This document shows, one piece after another, positions 1 to 11,475 of a stretch of DNA of 64,000 bases. Position 1 is the stretch's first letter; the number at the start of each line of letters is the position of its first letter. The stretch comes from Valencia hispanica (Eukaryota > Chordata > Actinopteri > Cyprinodontiformes > Valenciidae). The translations under genes were made by a program, and so were the position numbers. Where the stretch lies: the NCBI GenBank assembly GCA_963556495.2, contig OY747705.1:10210501-10274500 (forward strand), in the 5' to 3' direction. A model generated the notes under the pieces. That model was not told the DNA's origin. It saw nothing but the letters and a program-made list of their open reading frames with translations, and ran no database searches.

Positions 1-1645
1 GCCAAAAGCATCCCTTTTTTCTTTTTTCCTCCTCTCCTTGGAAACTAGACTTGGGGAGGGTGGAAGAGGTGAAGGAGCTGGGGGTAATTGAAAATTGAAA
101 TGTTTTTTTCCCTACCTCTTTGGAAAGAATGTGTCTTTTTCAAACAGAAATCACAGCCAGGACTTGCTTCTTGCTAAAGAAATCCCCTTATGTAGCATCC
201 ACAGAACAGAGCCAACAAAGATATCAATCCTGTTGCATTGGAGGGCAGCCTAGTTTGTCATTCCTGTTTTACATGCACAAATAATACATTTTCTGCCATT
301 GTATGGGATATTTGATTAGTTTTTTTTTCTTGAATGTAGCTCCCTTTTCAAGCTCTCTTTGTTGCAACTCGGGAAAAAACCCAGTCAACATAAATAGCCT
401 AAATCGGAATTTTCTTGGACATGTACAGTGCTTCACCATGAAGTTTACGTCCACCCATCAATATATATTTCCTATAATTTTGGGCTTTTATTGAATTATT
501 CAAATCTTTCCAGGGTGCAGGGCTTATACAAATTCTGTGGTTTAAATAAAAAAGAGTTGAGATTTTTTTGTAATCAACACAAGGTCAAAACTTGTCCTTG
601 GCATTTTACACTTAAAACTACATGATTTTTGTTGCCATCAACAAACTACGGTCACAATTCTGGCCGGTTTATGACCACTAGAATTGGTAGAGTTCATTTA
701 AACTGAGTTGTTCCCCGGCATTGACCCTGCTTTTAAGCATTAGTCCACGCTTTTTTTAAGTTAAGGTTATTGAAAGGCCATTCTATTACCTCCATGTTAC
801 TTTGCTGTATCCATTCCAAAGCAGTTTTGCCGTATAAACACCAAACTGTGTTCGTGTTTCAGCTGTTTATCAGTTGATTTGAGGTAAAGCTGCACAATGT
901 TCTGAATAGCAGCCGTCATCATAACGTCAGTGTGTGCGCAATTGCAAAGGACTGCTTGCACCCAATATTTGGAAAGATATCATATTTAAAGTGTAAGACA
1001 ATCAAGCCATGTATATTGATAACATATTTCTGCAGTTTGATGGAGTCTAACTACTCTCAATGAGCTCACCTGATGGATATCTTTGTTATTTCAGATTTTA
1101 AAACTCACAGAGAGTGGTGGGGACATTGTTTGATGTTCAAAAAGAGGAATGGCAGTAAAATGGGGGTCATCATAATTGATATCGATATTGCAATACTCAG
1201 GAATAGCATCACAATTAATTATTTTCCTGATATCTTGCAATCCTAATTTGAGGAATTTAAAGAATTTCTCAAAAATAATTATGTTGTTTACTCCACCAAA
1301 GAAAGTGTGAAACTGATGTTAGAGGCATGGAAACTTCTAATAGAAAACTAGGCAGATTTTGACAATGTTTTGGGAACAGCCTAGTGCAGACACAATACCC
1401 ATGTAGTAGCCTCATGCCGCTGAGGCGTGATCCATGCTTTGGTATGTAAGTCGTTTAATTTTTTATGTTGCATGTCACAATCACCATTTCTTCTTTTTTT
1501 CTAATGCATACCCAAAAACTAATGCCACACAAACAATCTGAAAGTGATAAAAGCTTCTTCTATGATTTTGTAACCATGCGTTTTCAGCTAGGCCAACAAG
1601 AAGTCTTGAGCCCTGTCAACACAACGGCTCAATCCAAGTACCGCT
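1..1645. other. AT-rich noncoding DNA without recognised feature
   Basis: No open frame here has recognisable composition or motifs. Short poly-T runs and ordinary AT-rich sequence are all that is visible. The stretch around 1155-1260 has repeated 'gatatc' and 'gcaat' words resembling the interior of old hAT elements, but no paired ends can be drawn. Confidence 0.5.
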
Positions 1646-2452
1646 CAGTGACGTGCAGTTGGGTGAGGTGGGTGAGGCACTGCCTCACTTGTCATCATGA
1701 CAAGGAAAATACTAACAATGATGAGAAAAATCATTGTGTCCACTTGACTGTTCTATGAATGTTGTTTTCTATATGATTTCAACATTTCTGGGATTCTATG
1801 ATTACACATGTTCTACACATGCTGACGTTCCACAGTCTGTCTAATATATTTATTGAATGAGTGTGACATTGTTATTCTTTCTGAACGGCCATAAATGAAC
1901 AGTGAAAATGCACCGGGTGAGGCAGAAAGTATCGTAGCGCACTGATGGGGCTCAGTGCTGAGCTCAATAGCCACAAAAGGTAACAGGTGCTCTTTGCTGC
2001 ATTCTCTTCTTCTACGCATTGAGAAGACAAAAAAAAAAAGAGTCGGAATAAAATCGATCCAGAACGACTCTCCTCCTTGGCAATCATTCCCGTTGAAGCA
2101 CCCAGGCAAACAAGGACATTTCTTTTTTTTACAACAGAGTGATGGATATATTCATTGCGAGAGATAAGTCTATGGACTTCATATACAAAAAAAGATATTT
2201 TTGGCCAAAAAACAACATTTTTATAAAAAAAATTAAAATCTACTCTGACCTTAAATGAAACATGCTTTTATTTTTCTTGCTATAGGGTTGCTGAACTGCA
2301 TGGATTTGATTACCTCACAATTAAAAGCTTTCTAAAACAACTAAGTGTTTCATTTGAGGTCAGATATATTTATGTTGAAATATAAGCTTCTGTTTTAGGT
2401 TTTATATTTTAATACATCCGACTCCAGAGAAGTCAGCGCCTCACCATCACTG
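1646..2452. mobile_element. hAT-like non-autonomous DNA transposon (degenerate)
   Basis: The 807-bp segment begins CAGTGACGTGCAGT and ends with the complementary TCACTG, a 6-bp terminal inverted repeat typical of hAT ends. The flanking 8-mers (gtaccgct at 1638-1645, gaactact at 2453-2460) agree at 5 of 8 positions, which would fit an eroded 8-bp target duplication. Just inside the left end is a near-palindrome, gtgaggcactgcctcac, recalled from a common fish interspersed repeat. No transposase frame is present. The boundary call is inference; the repeat identity is from memory. Confidence 0.4.
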
Positions 2453-2506
2453 GAACTACTTCCTTTCTTACTTCGAAATAAGAGTCTCAGGCATAGCTAG
2501 AACATG

Positions 2507-3117
2507 GGGTGTTTCTCAATGCCAAGGAACCTCACCCTGATGCCTTGGTCCTGCCCCAGTTGCCTAGGAGATACGTCATCAGGTACTGCCAAGGCGTGTT
2601 CCAATGTTTATGTGCTACCGAGGCGTCTGTCCTCCATTTGTTTGCCGATTAGCTAACTGGCGAAGGATACGTGGGAGGTTCCTTGATGCCTTCCCTTGGT
2701 CAAAAATTTCCCAGAATACTGCACGGTATTTTCGTGGTAGCGAATTTCCAATTTAAATGTAAGTCAAGTAATTTTAGCTATCGGAAAATGTTTTTTTAGA
2801 TCCAAAGCAGTTATCTATGGTTGGTTAGTTGCTTAGTAGTTGCAGCTTCGGTTGCTAGCAGGTACTAACTCACTTACACATTTGATTTAACCAATATATA
2901 CACAATTTAAAAAGTAAAACTCTCGTTATACATCTATATTGAAACTTATACGTATAAAATATAACGATGGGCGGGACGTAAACAGAGCGCGTAAGCAAAA
3001 GGCGGGCCCTGGGCAGCCGCAGTCACGTTATATAAGTCTGTTCCATTTGACAGTTTTCTTTGACCAAGGAAGGATGGTGTCTTTGAAAGCAAGGCGCCTT
3101 GACATTCAGAAACACCT
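2507..3117. mobile_element. MITE with about 24-bp terminal inverted repeats
   Basis: The left end reads GGGTGTTTCTCAATGCCAAG and the reverse complement of the right end reads AGGTGTTTCTGAATGTCAAG. The similarity continues to about 24 bp with only a few mismatches. The same trinucleotide, ATG, lies immediately outside both ends (2504-2506 and 3118-3120), consistent with a 3-bp target duplication such as PIF/Harbinger elements make. At 611 bp and without a transposase frame it is a non-autonomous element. The superfamily is uncertain. Confidence 0.6.
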
Positions 3118-3190
3118 ATGGTGTCAACCTTAGAGCATTCCATTTCATATCTGGGGGTCTCATGATAAAACCGTTTACTCATTTTATCAA

Positions 3191-3246
3191 ACAGCGGGTA
3201 TAGAAAATTGATGGATGGATAATAATAATAATATTAATAATAATAA
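3191..3246 (+). repeat. Retroposon tail (GATG)n followed by (TAA)n
   Basis: The string gcgggtatagaaaattgatg followed by further GATG units is the 3' terminus shared by several fish retroposons in this window (compare 29571-29740 and 63040-63100). It runs into an imperfect TAA microsatellite. No body of the retroposon is recognisable upstream. Confidence 0.5.
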
Positions 3247-4766
3247 AAAGAACAAGAATAAGTCCAGACAAAGCTGATAGCAACTTGATTGCTCACTTTG
3301 ATGAGAAGCATCCTTCCCTTAAAATTGCACTTAAAGGCTTCACATGAAAAGTAAAAATCATGTTTGAACTGACTCCAAAAAATTCTGCTTGTTGAAGAAC
3401 AACTGGCCCCTAGTGTGATAAAGCAGATTAAGTTTGGCTAGCTTTCAGTGGAACACTTCAGAGGATCATTTATATCCGCCCAGTCAGACGACAAGAGAAA
3501 TCACTGACGGGAGTTTAGCTGTTAATATTTACACGGCCCATCAAATTTACTACTGTGCTTGTAAGGAATATAAGTGTCACAAAATGTTCTGATCTGAATG
3601 TAATTTGAATGAAAAATGAAAGGAACACATGCCCTCTGTTCCTTTCAGTGGTGCTCCAAACAAATCAGTCTCTGCTCGCTTGTTTAAACTGAATGTTATG
3701 CAAATGCAGACCTCACCTAGCTCACAGGGCTGCTCACTCCTCCCTCGTTTTTCTCATTTTAGGTGATGGCAAATTTGTAAACAAAATTTGTTTTCATGCA
3801 TTTGAATATGATTAATTATCGCAGAGTAATCCAGCTGCACTTGTAAAGACTTTTCACAAGAGATTAGGAATTTCAAAGTGACAACCATGATAGATGGGAG
3901 CATTCTGTAAGTCGTAGATTAAAGGTCACAGCAATGAACTGAGAAACTCACACGGCATCATTTTAAGTTGAGGCAGATGCAATCAGAGCCGTGCAGCAAA
4001 CAGACAGGCGCCTCAAACAGGGAGAATGATTATGGAAATGGGTATCTGCACACGACAAAACATATGGCAGCGCCTAATGCCATGTAACACTAGGGGCTGG
4101 GTTTAATCAAACTTCACCAATTAAAAACACAAATGATATGCAAACATCTGAAAGTCTAAGGAGAAAATACGGAGGATTGTTATGAATGATAGGGAAGGAA
4201 TCTATCTCCGCTAATTCTGCGACTGTTTCCTCCACTGCTCTTCTTTCTGCTGATAAGACTGATCATCATCATAAGCACTGCCTAAGTAAACACGCTATTT
4301 GGAGGTGAGGGGGGGCAGACCAAAAATCTACAAGGAGTTTGCAACAGCAGTACATACAATCAATACAAACACATTTTTACAACAGATATCAGCGATATCC
4401 GAGAGTTAACACCCTTGTTTTTTTTTAAGTGTAAATAATGAGTTACTTTCGTTTCATATTATGCACTAGTAAGAAGATTAGCTAAAGTTAAACATGCACT
4501 CATTACTGGTTGCCATCGCTCTTCCTTTAAAAAACAGTGTTCTACAGTCATGTAAAAAAAATTAGGATACCCTGTTAAATATTCTGTGGGTGGGGGTTAG
4601 AGGAGAATTAGTTAACTACCAACCAAATTGAACCTTGGTGTACTAATTAAAGAAAAGATAACAAAAATGTGTATTCTACCTCATGAAGAGGTTAGAACAT
4701 TATACAACATAATTCCTAGTCCTTGGTTGAAATAGGTTCAGTCAGAGCTTCTTGTAGCCATTTTCA
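3247..4766. other. Unique noncoding DNA, possible conserved noncoding sequence at 3690-4260
   Basis: No gene or repeat is recognised. The part from about 3690 to 4260 is compositionally balanced, has homeodomain-like cores (ATGATTAATTATC near 3808), and lacks repeat signatures. That is how conserved regulatory blocks often look in fish deserts, but conservation itself cannot be judged here. Confidence 0.3.
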
Positions 4767-5150
4767 AGTAGTGCTGTATTGAAGAAAAAAAAAGGATTCT
4801 CCGATTCTAAATCTTTTTTTTTTTTTTTTTGTGGCCTTCATTTGAAAGTGAATAGCGTAGAAGGGGGAAGAGAAGTGTGGGATGACATGCGGCAAAGGTC
4901 CAGGAGGATTGGACTCGAGCTCGGGACGACCGTGTGTCGAGGGCTGAGGCACAACTACACCACGCGACGCCCCTCTAAATTGATTCTTATAAACATTTAC
5001 AAAGATTGTACATCCAAAAGATTGATTTAACCCTTAAATGCTGTCTGTCCTTTTTACTGCTAAAACAGGAACTGAATATTTTTGAGGCTTAGCTGTTAAA
5101 AGGGTTAATACAGTTTCCCCAGGTGAACTTTAACCCCACTCACTGTCGGG
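4767..5150 (+). mobile_element. hAT (Ac-like) element, 5' part, copy 1, with SINE inside
   Basis: Outside the SINE this sequence aligns with a second copy at 49075-49290. Shared words include gattctaaat, attcttataaa, gtacatccaaa, ttaaccctt, gttaaagggttaatacagtt and ggtgaactttaa. The repeat is followed at once by a BED-finger-like coding remnant, so I read it as the 5' flank of an Ac-type hAT transposon. The 5' end is placed where the two copies stop resembling each other; no clear inverted terminus was found. Confidence 0.55.
4813..4973 (-). mobile_element. tRNA-derived SINE inserted in the hAT relic
   Basis: Read on the minus strand the element begins ggggcgtcgcgtggtgtagt, which resembles a tRNA A box. 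It has a B-box-like gctcgagtcc about 50 bases further, then a pyrimidine-rich body and 'aaggccac' before an A run (T run 4814-4830). The 7-bp sequence TCTAAAT occurs directly on both sides (4806-4812 and 4974-4980) as a target duplication. The related locus at 49100 has the uninterrupted target, which confirms the insertion. It resembles an abundant fish tRNA-derived SINE; the family name is not assigned. It is not a functional tRNA gene, since no cloverleaf can be closed. Confidence 0.75.
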
Positions 5151-5515
5151 TCATTGATTTAGGCAGAAGCAAAGCGATTTGCAAGGCCTCCCAAATGGAA
5201 GTGAAGTATTGCAGAACTACGACCAAGTTCATGAGCCACATGCAGCGACATAACCAAGATCTCTTGTCAGATCCGTCCACCGAGCCCCAGCAGGTGAAAC
5301 TCAAGCATACACTACGTTGGATTACAGCTGTGATTACTGGACCGAAACACGAAGCCTCACTTTTAGCACCCCACATGCAGCTGCAGCTAACTGACCAGCT
5401 AAGAGCTGGTCTCCCTCCTTCAATGCTGATTCCCCAGGCAATGGAGCCACCCTTCCCTGGAGATCTAACAATCGTTCAAGTAAGGTTGTGTCTGGGCAGA
5501 GATAAATTAGCTTAG
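5123..5515 (+). pseudogene. hAT transposase N-terminal remnant with degenerate BED zinc finger
   Basis: An open frame of 130 residues is present. Residues of about 15-48 follow the BED-finger pattern of Ac-like hAT transposases: a cysteine (AICK), an expected second cysteine replaced (ASQ), an aromatic KYC, and the H-x-x-x-H pair in SHMQRH. The BED finger binds the transposon ends. The loss of one zinc-ligand cysteine, and the absence of the catalytic RNase H-like domain and the C-terminal dimerisation region, make it non-functional. The rest of the frame is not recognisable and may be intron-like or decayed. The position directly after the repeat shared with 49075-49290 supports the call. 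Confidence 0.5.
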
Positions 5516-5520
5516 GTTAA

Positions 5521-6460
5521 AAAAAATTTAAGGATTGTTTTGATTGTCTATTTCACTGTGTTCTTGCTGCATTTGCAATATTTCATTCTGCAACTGTTTA
5601 GATATAAACGGTGTTTTTCAAAGCTTTCTGACCAATAGAAAGAGTCGTTTTAAATCACGCAACATGAGTTACTCCTCTGGTGCTAAGCTAAACGGAGTGG
5701 CTCTAAGCGCTCATAAACAATATAGACTGCTACCTGTGTTATTCAAAATGCAGATCTGCTTTAAAATATATAGTTTAAACACCGAAAACTAATCGTACAA
5801 GTCGCTTTTGAAACCGCCTTCTTAGTATGTCAAAATACTAAATTAGATCAATCACTGCGGTGACTGCTCCATATATCAGAATTGATTCTGCAGATCGTTT
5901 AATGAAACATTACTTCCTCCAAATAATGTTGTCTTCACTTCTGCTTGTAGTTTGAAACTAACAGCTTCAATTCCAAAACCCTAAAGTACAAGCCTTAGTC
6001 TTTAAGCATACATGTTCAAGCTGAACTGTGACATCACAATCAATTTATTGGTTATTGTTTCTTCTTCTTTGTCCATTTTACTGTTTTACTTTTGGTAATT
6101 TTATTATCCATTCTTCTTTTCCTTAGTAGTTGTGTGTTACTAGCTTAGTGAGTTTGATTAAAGCATTTTGACTGGAAAGTCGAATCCTTTTTGCTATTAA
6201 ACTCTTGTAATTTGGAGAGTTGTTTATTATCATTCCACATGCCTATGTAGTAACTTGCTGTTCAAAGAACACCAAGAACTTATTCCTTCATCTGTTGTTT
6301 CATTATCTCAAGCTTATCAGGCAGGTAATCATAAACATTAACTAAGACTGAACTATTTGGCTATTATTTTATTTTTTCCTGGATCCCAGGATGGTGCCCC
6401 AAACTTGGTAATTTTGACATAAAATTGTTAATCTTATTAATATTTGCCCTAAGTAATTAT
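5521..6460. other. AT-rich noncoding DNA
   Basis: No coding signature or paired repeat ends are visible. It may include the decayed 3' body of the neighbouring hAT element, because nothing marks where that element stops. Confidence 0.4.
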
Positions 6461-6544
6461 TCATACTTATTCATTCCCAAAACATACATATCTGTGTCAC
6501 AACTACAACTAAATATTTAGTTTGGAAGCTAAAAATTAAGTTCC
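6461..6544. repeat. Left part of an AT-rich repeat split by an RTE LINE
   Basis: Contains cttattcattcccaaa, gtgtcac and aaatatttagtttgg. The same words recur in reverse complement at 7475-7560, and a direct near-copy of 6511-6544 lies at 7445-7474. I read it as the left side of a small foldback element or of its internal tandem unit. Confidence 0.4.
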
Positions 6545-7440
6545 TTCTCTTCTTCTCTTTTGGCTTTTCCCTTCAGGGGTCGCCACAGTGGATCATCTGT
6601 CTCCATTTAGTCCTATCCTCAGCATCCTCTGCCCCCACACCAACTAACTTCATGTCCTCTTTCACCACATCCATAAATCTCCTTTTTGGTCTTCCTCTCT
6701 GCCTCCTGCCTGGTGGGTCCAACCTCAGCATACTACTATCAATTTAATCGTCGCCTCTCCTCTGAACAAGTCCAAACCATCTCGGGCTGGCCCCTCTGAC
6801 TTTATCTCCAAAACATCTAACATGAGCTGTCCCTCTGATGTACTCATTCATGATTCTATCCATCCTCATCACTCCCAAAGAGAATCTCAACATCTTGAGG
6901 GCTACATCCTCCAGTTATGCTTCCTGTCTTTTCCTCATTGGTACGGTCTCTAAACCATACAACATTTCTGGTCTCACTACTGTTTTGTACACCTTTCCTT
7001 TCATTCTTGCTGAAACCCATTTTTCACACATCACACCTGATACTTTTCTCCACCCATTCCAACCAGCTTGCACATGCTTCTTCACCTCTTTTCCACTCTC
7101 TCCGTTACTCTGGACCGTTGAGCCCAAGCATTTAAGTATTAGTATTAGTATTTTCTTCCATTCCCTGTAACTTCACCATTCTCTATCATTAAACACATGC
7201 ATTCTGCCTTGCTGCAACTAATCTTCATTCCTCACTTTCCCAGTGCATACCTCCACCTCTCTAGCTTTACCTCTACCTGCACCCTGCTCTCACCGCAGAT
7301 CAAAAAGTCATCTGCAAACATCATAGTCCATGGAGACTCCTGTCTAACTTAGAGCTGATCCTTGATGCAGTCCCACCTCCACCTTGAACTCTCCTGTCAC
7401 TCCTATAGCACACCTCACTGCTGTCTCACAGCTTTAGATT
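6545..7440 (-). mobile_element. RTE-type LINE, 3' part of reverse transcriptase frame
   Basis: On the minus strand the interrupted frame reads GSTVQSNGESGKEVKKHVQA, then GWNGWRKVSGV and KVYKTVVRPEMLYGLE. These are characteristic of the C-terminal part of RTE-clade reverse transcriptases in fish. At lower coordinates (C-terminal) the decayed equivalent of the 'GRPKRRFMDVV' segment can be traced around 6660-6700. The catalytic YxDD region is missing upstream (above 7440), so the copy is 5'-truncated, as is usual for LINEs. Frameshifts and stops make it dead. It lies between two copies of a short AT-rich repeat, either a very long target duplication or units of a foldback host. Confidence 0.7.
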
Positions 7441-7444
7441 AATT

Positions 7445-7560
7445 TAATATTTAGGAAGCTAAATATTAAGTTCCAAACTAAATATTCGCTTTGTGAACAA
7501 AATATTTAGCTTGCTAATTAAATATTTGGGAATGAACTGTGACATTTATACATGAATGAA
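7445..7560. repeat. Right part of the AT-rich repeat split by the RTE LINE
   Basis: Positions 7445-7474 repeat 6511-6544 directly (both contain ggaagct and end ttaagttcc). Positions 7475-7560 carry further 'aaatattt' units and the inverted form of gtgtcac and cattcccaaa. Short tandem and inverted TTTAGCTTGC-like words suggest a MITE. Confidence 0.4.
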
Positions 7561-8267
7561 TAAGATCATGAAAATGTGACTTTTAAAAATGAACTCCCTT
7601 TTTCTTTCTCTTATGACAGTCTAAATACCTCAAATTATTAGTGTTAATTTTTGGCTTTATAACTTCACAAACAGCACCCCATACGGAGGTGGCACAACAA
7701 ACTGTATCTGGTTAAGACAACAACGTGACAGATTGCAATGATTATACATAGACATTTAGAACAATATGTCATTTCCTCCCAGGAAGGTAATCAATAGTTG
7801 TTTTTATTGTTTTATTTTCAGTTGATGTTTGATGCTGTGCAAATGCCTTAAAGGGATAGTTCAGATTTTTTTGTGTGGGGATCTTTTAAGAGGTTATGAC
7901 CAATCATTCTTATCTGAAGAATCTCTTGAAGCATCTTCATTTTGATCAAATAGATTAAAGCATCATATAAGTAATAATGAGATCATGTCTGTGTTCAGTT
8001 TTAGAAACAATGCAACGTAAAATGATACATTTACTGTTCACCTACTGTTCTGTTGATGCACCTTGGTTTCGCAGCTGTGCAAGATTCCTATAAAAATGTA
8101 AACACGAGTTGATATTGCCGCTTCCTAAGGCAAACCGTTGCCGGCGACAGAGCGTGTCAGCAAAGAGTTATGGGTATTCGTGAAGAATTTGGATCCTGTA
8201 ATGACATGCGACTTGATTCAGGTGTCTGCTGGCATATCTGCACTGATGTCAGTATTACTCCAGCAAT
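7561..8267. other. Noncoding DNA
   Basis: No gene is recognised. The string ttaaagggatagttcagatt near 7848 is a word I recall from the ends of fish DNA transposons, but no matching inverted end is found nearby. Confidence 0.4.
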
Positions 8268-8338
8268 AGCACACACAGTTTCTCTCTCTCAAACACACTC
8301 TCTCTCTCACACACACACACACACCTACACACACACCC

Positions 8339-8391
<53 letters not shown>
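8268..8391. repeat. Compound (TC)n-(CA)n microsatellite
   Basis: Short TC and CA runs lead into an uninterrupted CA run at 8341-8391. The open frames across it are artefacts of the dinucleotide. Confidence 0.95.
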
Positions 8392-8395
<4 letters not shown>

Positions 8396-9109
8396 CAAGC
8401 TCAATAAACAGTGTTATTCTTACAGTCTGCACACAAACCAAATCCATTTAAACTCCAGCCATATTTTCACCAAAGCTCTGACTTACAAATACACCGCTGC
8501 ATTTGCTTTATGGTCACACAGGTTAAGTGAAATACATGTGGTCCTCATCAGATAGGTCTGTGTGTTTTAGGGAAAATTCTGCAAATTTATGAACCAGACC
8601 AAAGAAATATAGGTTGCAGTTTTCTACACAGGAAAAGATTTGTGTTCATTGAAATGCAAAATCATGTTGGAAAAATATGTTTTAATGTATACAGTTATAT
8701 TCAATAAATGAGGCTCATTTGTCAGATTAAAAGTAGTTTTTGAAAATAACCTTTCAGCAGGTATTAAACTTACTTTTCATTAAGTCCCTATTTCTGTATT
8801 AAAATTGTTTATATACTGCTCTGATGGAATATTCTAGTCTTAAATTTTGTCCTGCTGCTGAAGTGTTATGTGATCTTTTGATTACTGCCTATAAATCTGT
8901 GCACACTGACAGTTTTCAATTCGGACTGGATCGTCATCATTTTTCCAGTCTTGTAATAATGGTTTTTAATGGCAGTAAATTGATGAAGCTTCATGAAAAG
9001 GCCTCACTCTCTGTGCACTGTGCATATCTATGGCAGACCTACGATACAGTAAGTGGTGATACACAAGTCTTGTCCACAGATTCTAACTTGGTCTGACTTA
9101 GTTTTCACT
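8392..9109. other. Noncoding DNA
   Basis: A 90-codon open frame at 8824-9096 (+) has no recognisable domain, and its composition matches the surrounding AT-rich DNA. Nothing else is seen. Confidence 0.4.
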
Positions 9110-9755
9110 GGGCTTTTCTAAAAATGCTCTGTTCTACTCCGGTGTAGCTCTGTCTCGATGCTAAGTTTCCACCTAATTCTAAGGGTTTTTTGCAGCCTCT
9201 AAGGGGTTTCCTTCCAGCATTGCCCTGTATTTAGTTCCATCCAACCTCAAATGAACACAAATTTTCGCTGTTCCTGCTGAGGAAAAGCAACCCCACAGCA
9301 TGATGCTGCTATCACCATGTTTCATAGTTGTGGTGTAATTTTAAGCTCAATGTGCAACTTTTCATTTGTGCTCCATGTAGGACTAAGAGGTCTTTGATCC
9401 CATTTAACTAGACCATCATCATGTTTGTCATGTTCACTACATGGCTTTTGTCAAACTGTAAAAGGGACTTTTTACCGCTGTCTTTCAATAATGGCCACTT
9501 TTTTTATGATGGTCAGATTTGTGGTTTTCCTGTCTAATGATTCTCCCATCTGAGCTGAGCTCTACATCCAGTCCAGAGTTATCAGGGGCTTTTTGGCGTT
9601 TTTTTGCTGATTTATACACTTCTTGTCCTGCCTTTTAGGTTAGGTCTGAGAGCCGTGTATTTGTACGTTTGTGCAATATTCTTTCCATTCCCAGAAGATG
9701 GATTGAACAGAGCTGCATGAGATCTTTCAAGCTTGGAATGTTGTTTTACAGTATG
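9110..9755 (-). pseudogene. Tc1-like transposase relic, first segment
   Basis: The reverse complement carries words of the Tc1 transposase catalytic region. Around 9270-9330 it reads roughly M-K-H-G... W-G-C-F-S-S-A-G in decayed form, the segment preceding the second catalytic aspartate. Around 9230-9245 it matches the W-R-S/I-LEEN part in outline, and near 9690-9735 it matches the helix-turn-helix region (gatggattgaacagagctgc). Many stops and indels interrupt it. The element continues at 11476-11640 after a large insertion. Orientation is minus, with the 5' end toward higher coordinates. Confidence 0.6.
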
Positions 9756-9885
9756 GGGTGACGGTGGCTCAGGCCCCAGCTACATCAGCGTGTGATTGTG
9801 TGGGTGAATGGCTGGAGGTAGTGTGAAGCTCTTTGGGGACAAGATAAAGTGATATAAGTACAGGCCATTCACAGTGGACCCCTAC
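9756..9885 (+). repeat. Retroposon 3' tail-like repeat
   Basis: The sequence ggggtgacggtggctcag, then gtgtgattgtgtgggtgaat, and finally gtgaagctctttgggg ... caggccattca matches the 3' portion of a common fish retroposon tail. It sits at the point where the Tc1 relic is broken, so it arrived later or as part of the inserted block. Confidence 0.45.
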
Positions 9886-11475
9886 CCATACACAGTTCAT
9901 TTTTCACCTATCTGTGGATTTTTTTTTTTTCACCAAACCATTTGTGAAATTTAGAGATTTTTTTATATATATTTTTTTTTTCATAGAGTAGGCTACATCT
10001 AAAATATATTCAAAAGAAAATACAGCTTTGGAAGCTGAAGTACCTATGCTGAAGGCTGCTTGGCTAAGACTTTGTTAGCTAGCATTTGCAAATCCAGGAT
10101 CCAGGATCGCCATTTCTTTTTTTATTTTTTTTTTGTGCAGATTGGCTGTACCCCCAAGAGTGGAGATAAGGAACACTGTGTATTAGGGGTGTGCCATCTT
10201 GAGTGCCTCACAATTTCATTTTGATTACGATTCGGGTGCTACGATTCAATTATAAAACAATTATTTTTGTTGCATATTTTACCCCATTTAGTTTTTTCTT
10301 CATTCCTTCCATGGCTAATTTCTACTCCTAAATACATCCAGTTTCCATTAATTGAAGTATCCAAACCTATTCATGTCCTGTCTTTTATTTATTTGAAATC
10401 ACAAATCAAACCAACACATGTCCAAAATATCGTTCATAATCTTATCGAGATCATATTTTCAATGAAAGCTAAGGGAAATGTGTTTTGGCACTTAATCCAA
10501 TCCTTAAACACATCAATCATGCTCTGTTTACTTGAAGACTTTTGACTTACATATTTAATGTGTTCCTTCTCTGTGTGGTTGGAAACAATAATGAAATAAA
10601 CTTCAGATCAGCTTTTACAAGTCAACCATTACAGAAATGTCTTGAAAATCTAAATAGAAATATGTCAACTTCTGTATCAGAAAACAAACCTATAACAATA
10701 ATAGCTCCCTTTTTAAGCCATACAGCACAAAAATGACACAAAAAACATGAAATTATATTCTGAGAAAAGTATTAGCTAAGTATTAGTACAGTATATATTT
10801 CTATTCAAAGTAATATATAAATAAAAAGCGGCACTCTCCCAATTCGTTGTCAATTTAATACAGAACTGTAACTTTGCACAATGTTTACATGTCTTTGCAT
10901 CAGTTTTGCGTGACGTGACCACAGCTCCCGCTCAGCGACTTGATTGGGCCATTCAGAGTACATACCCCCATACAGGTACTCAGTTGGTTCCTGAAGTGGC
11001 CCCGAAAACGGCCCTGCCGGCCCGGTCCGATGCAGTGGAGACATGTGCACACAGGAAGATTCGGTCAAATTACCCTGAAGTTCCAATAGAGGACACATGC
11101 CTTAAAGTGTAAAATACTTGCTATATTTTGTAACTTTTGCGCTGCATGGTTGAAACAGTTTCCCCAGTCCATCCCCTAAAAATGTCCATACAGCAGGCCG
11201 GACTTTTATGGTTTTCTCATTTAAGTATAATGAAAAATAATCGATTTTTCAGCGCTTTTGAGTCGCTATCGATTTTGCACATTTCACATCGCAATTAACC
11301 AATCTATGGTGAATCGGCACACCCCTACTGTGTATGTCAACTTCTGTGGTAGTCCAGTATACATATTAATGCATATTAAGATGTATTTGATGCTTAAAAT
11401 ATTTAAATAAGCAGTTATTAGCATTTTTAGTGAAACATCCGCGGATTTCAGCTATTCGCGGGCAGTTGTGGTCCC
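9880..11475. mobile_element. DNA transposon with degenerate ends, opened by a hAT
   Basis: The left end (cagtggacccctaccc near 9879, tctgtggattttttt near 9910) and the reverse complement of the right end (ttgggaccacaactgcccgc near 11474, then tccgcggatg) look like diverged copies of one another. Both recall the fish repeat end 'cagtggaccctcgcctattc'. Removing the hAT at 10184-11327 brings the two ends within about 450 bp. The whole block lies inside the Tc1 relic (9110-9755 and 11476-11640). The end pairing is by eye and uncertain. Confidence 0.35.
10184..11327. mobile_element. hAT non-autonomous transposon with exact 8-bp target duplication
   Basis: The element begins TAGGGGTGTGCC and ends GGCACACCCCTA, a perfect 12-bp terminal inverted repeat. 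It is bordered on both sides by the identical octamer CTGTGTAT (10176-10183 and 11328-11335). Length 1144 bp, TAG ends and 8-bp duplication are diagnostic of the hAT superfamily. Just inside the ends are ATCGAT-like words common in fish hATs. The longest frame (92 codons at 10267-10545) has no hAT domain, so the copy depends on a transposase made elsewhere. The exact target duplication indicates a comparatively young insertion. Confidence 0.9.

Noticed and set aside
4880..4973. Apparent tRNA gene on the minus strand
   Set aside because: A- and B-box-like words are present, but no acceptor or cloverleaf pairing; the A-rich tail and target duplication identify a SINE.
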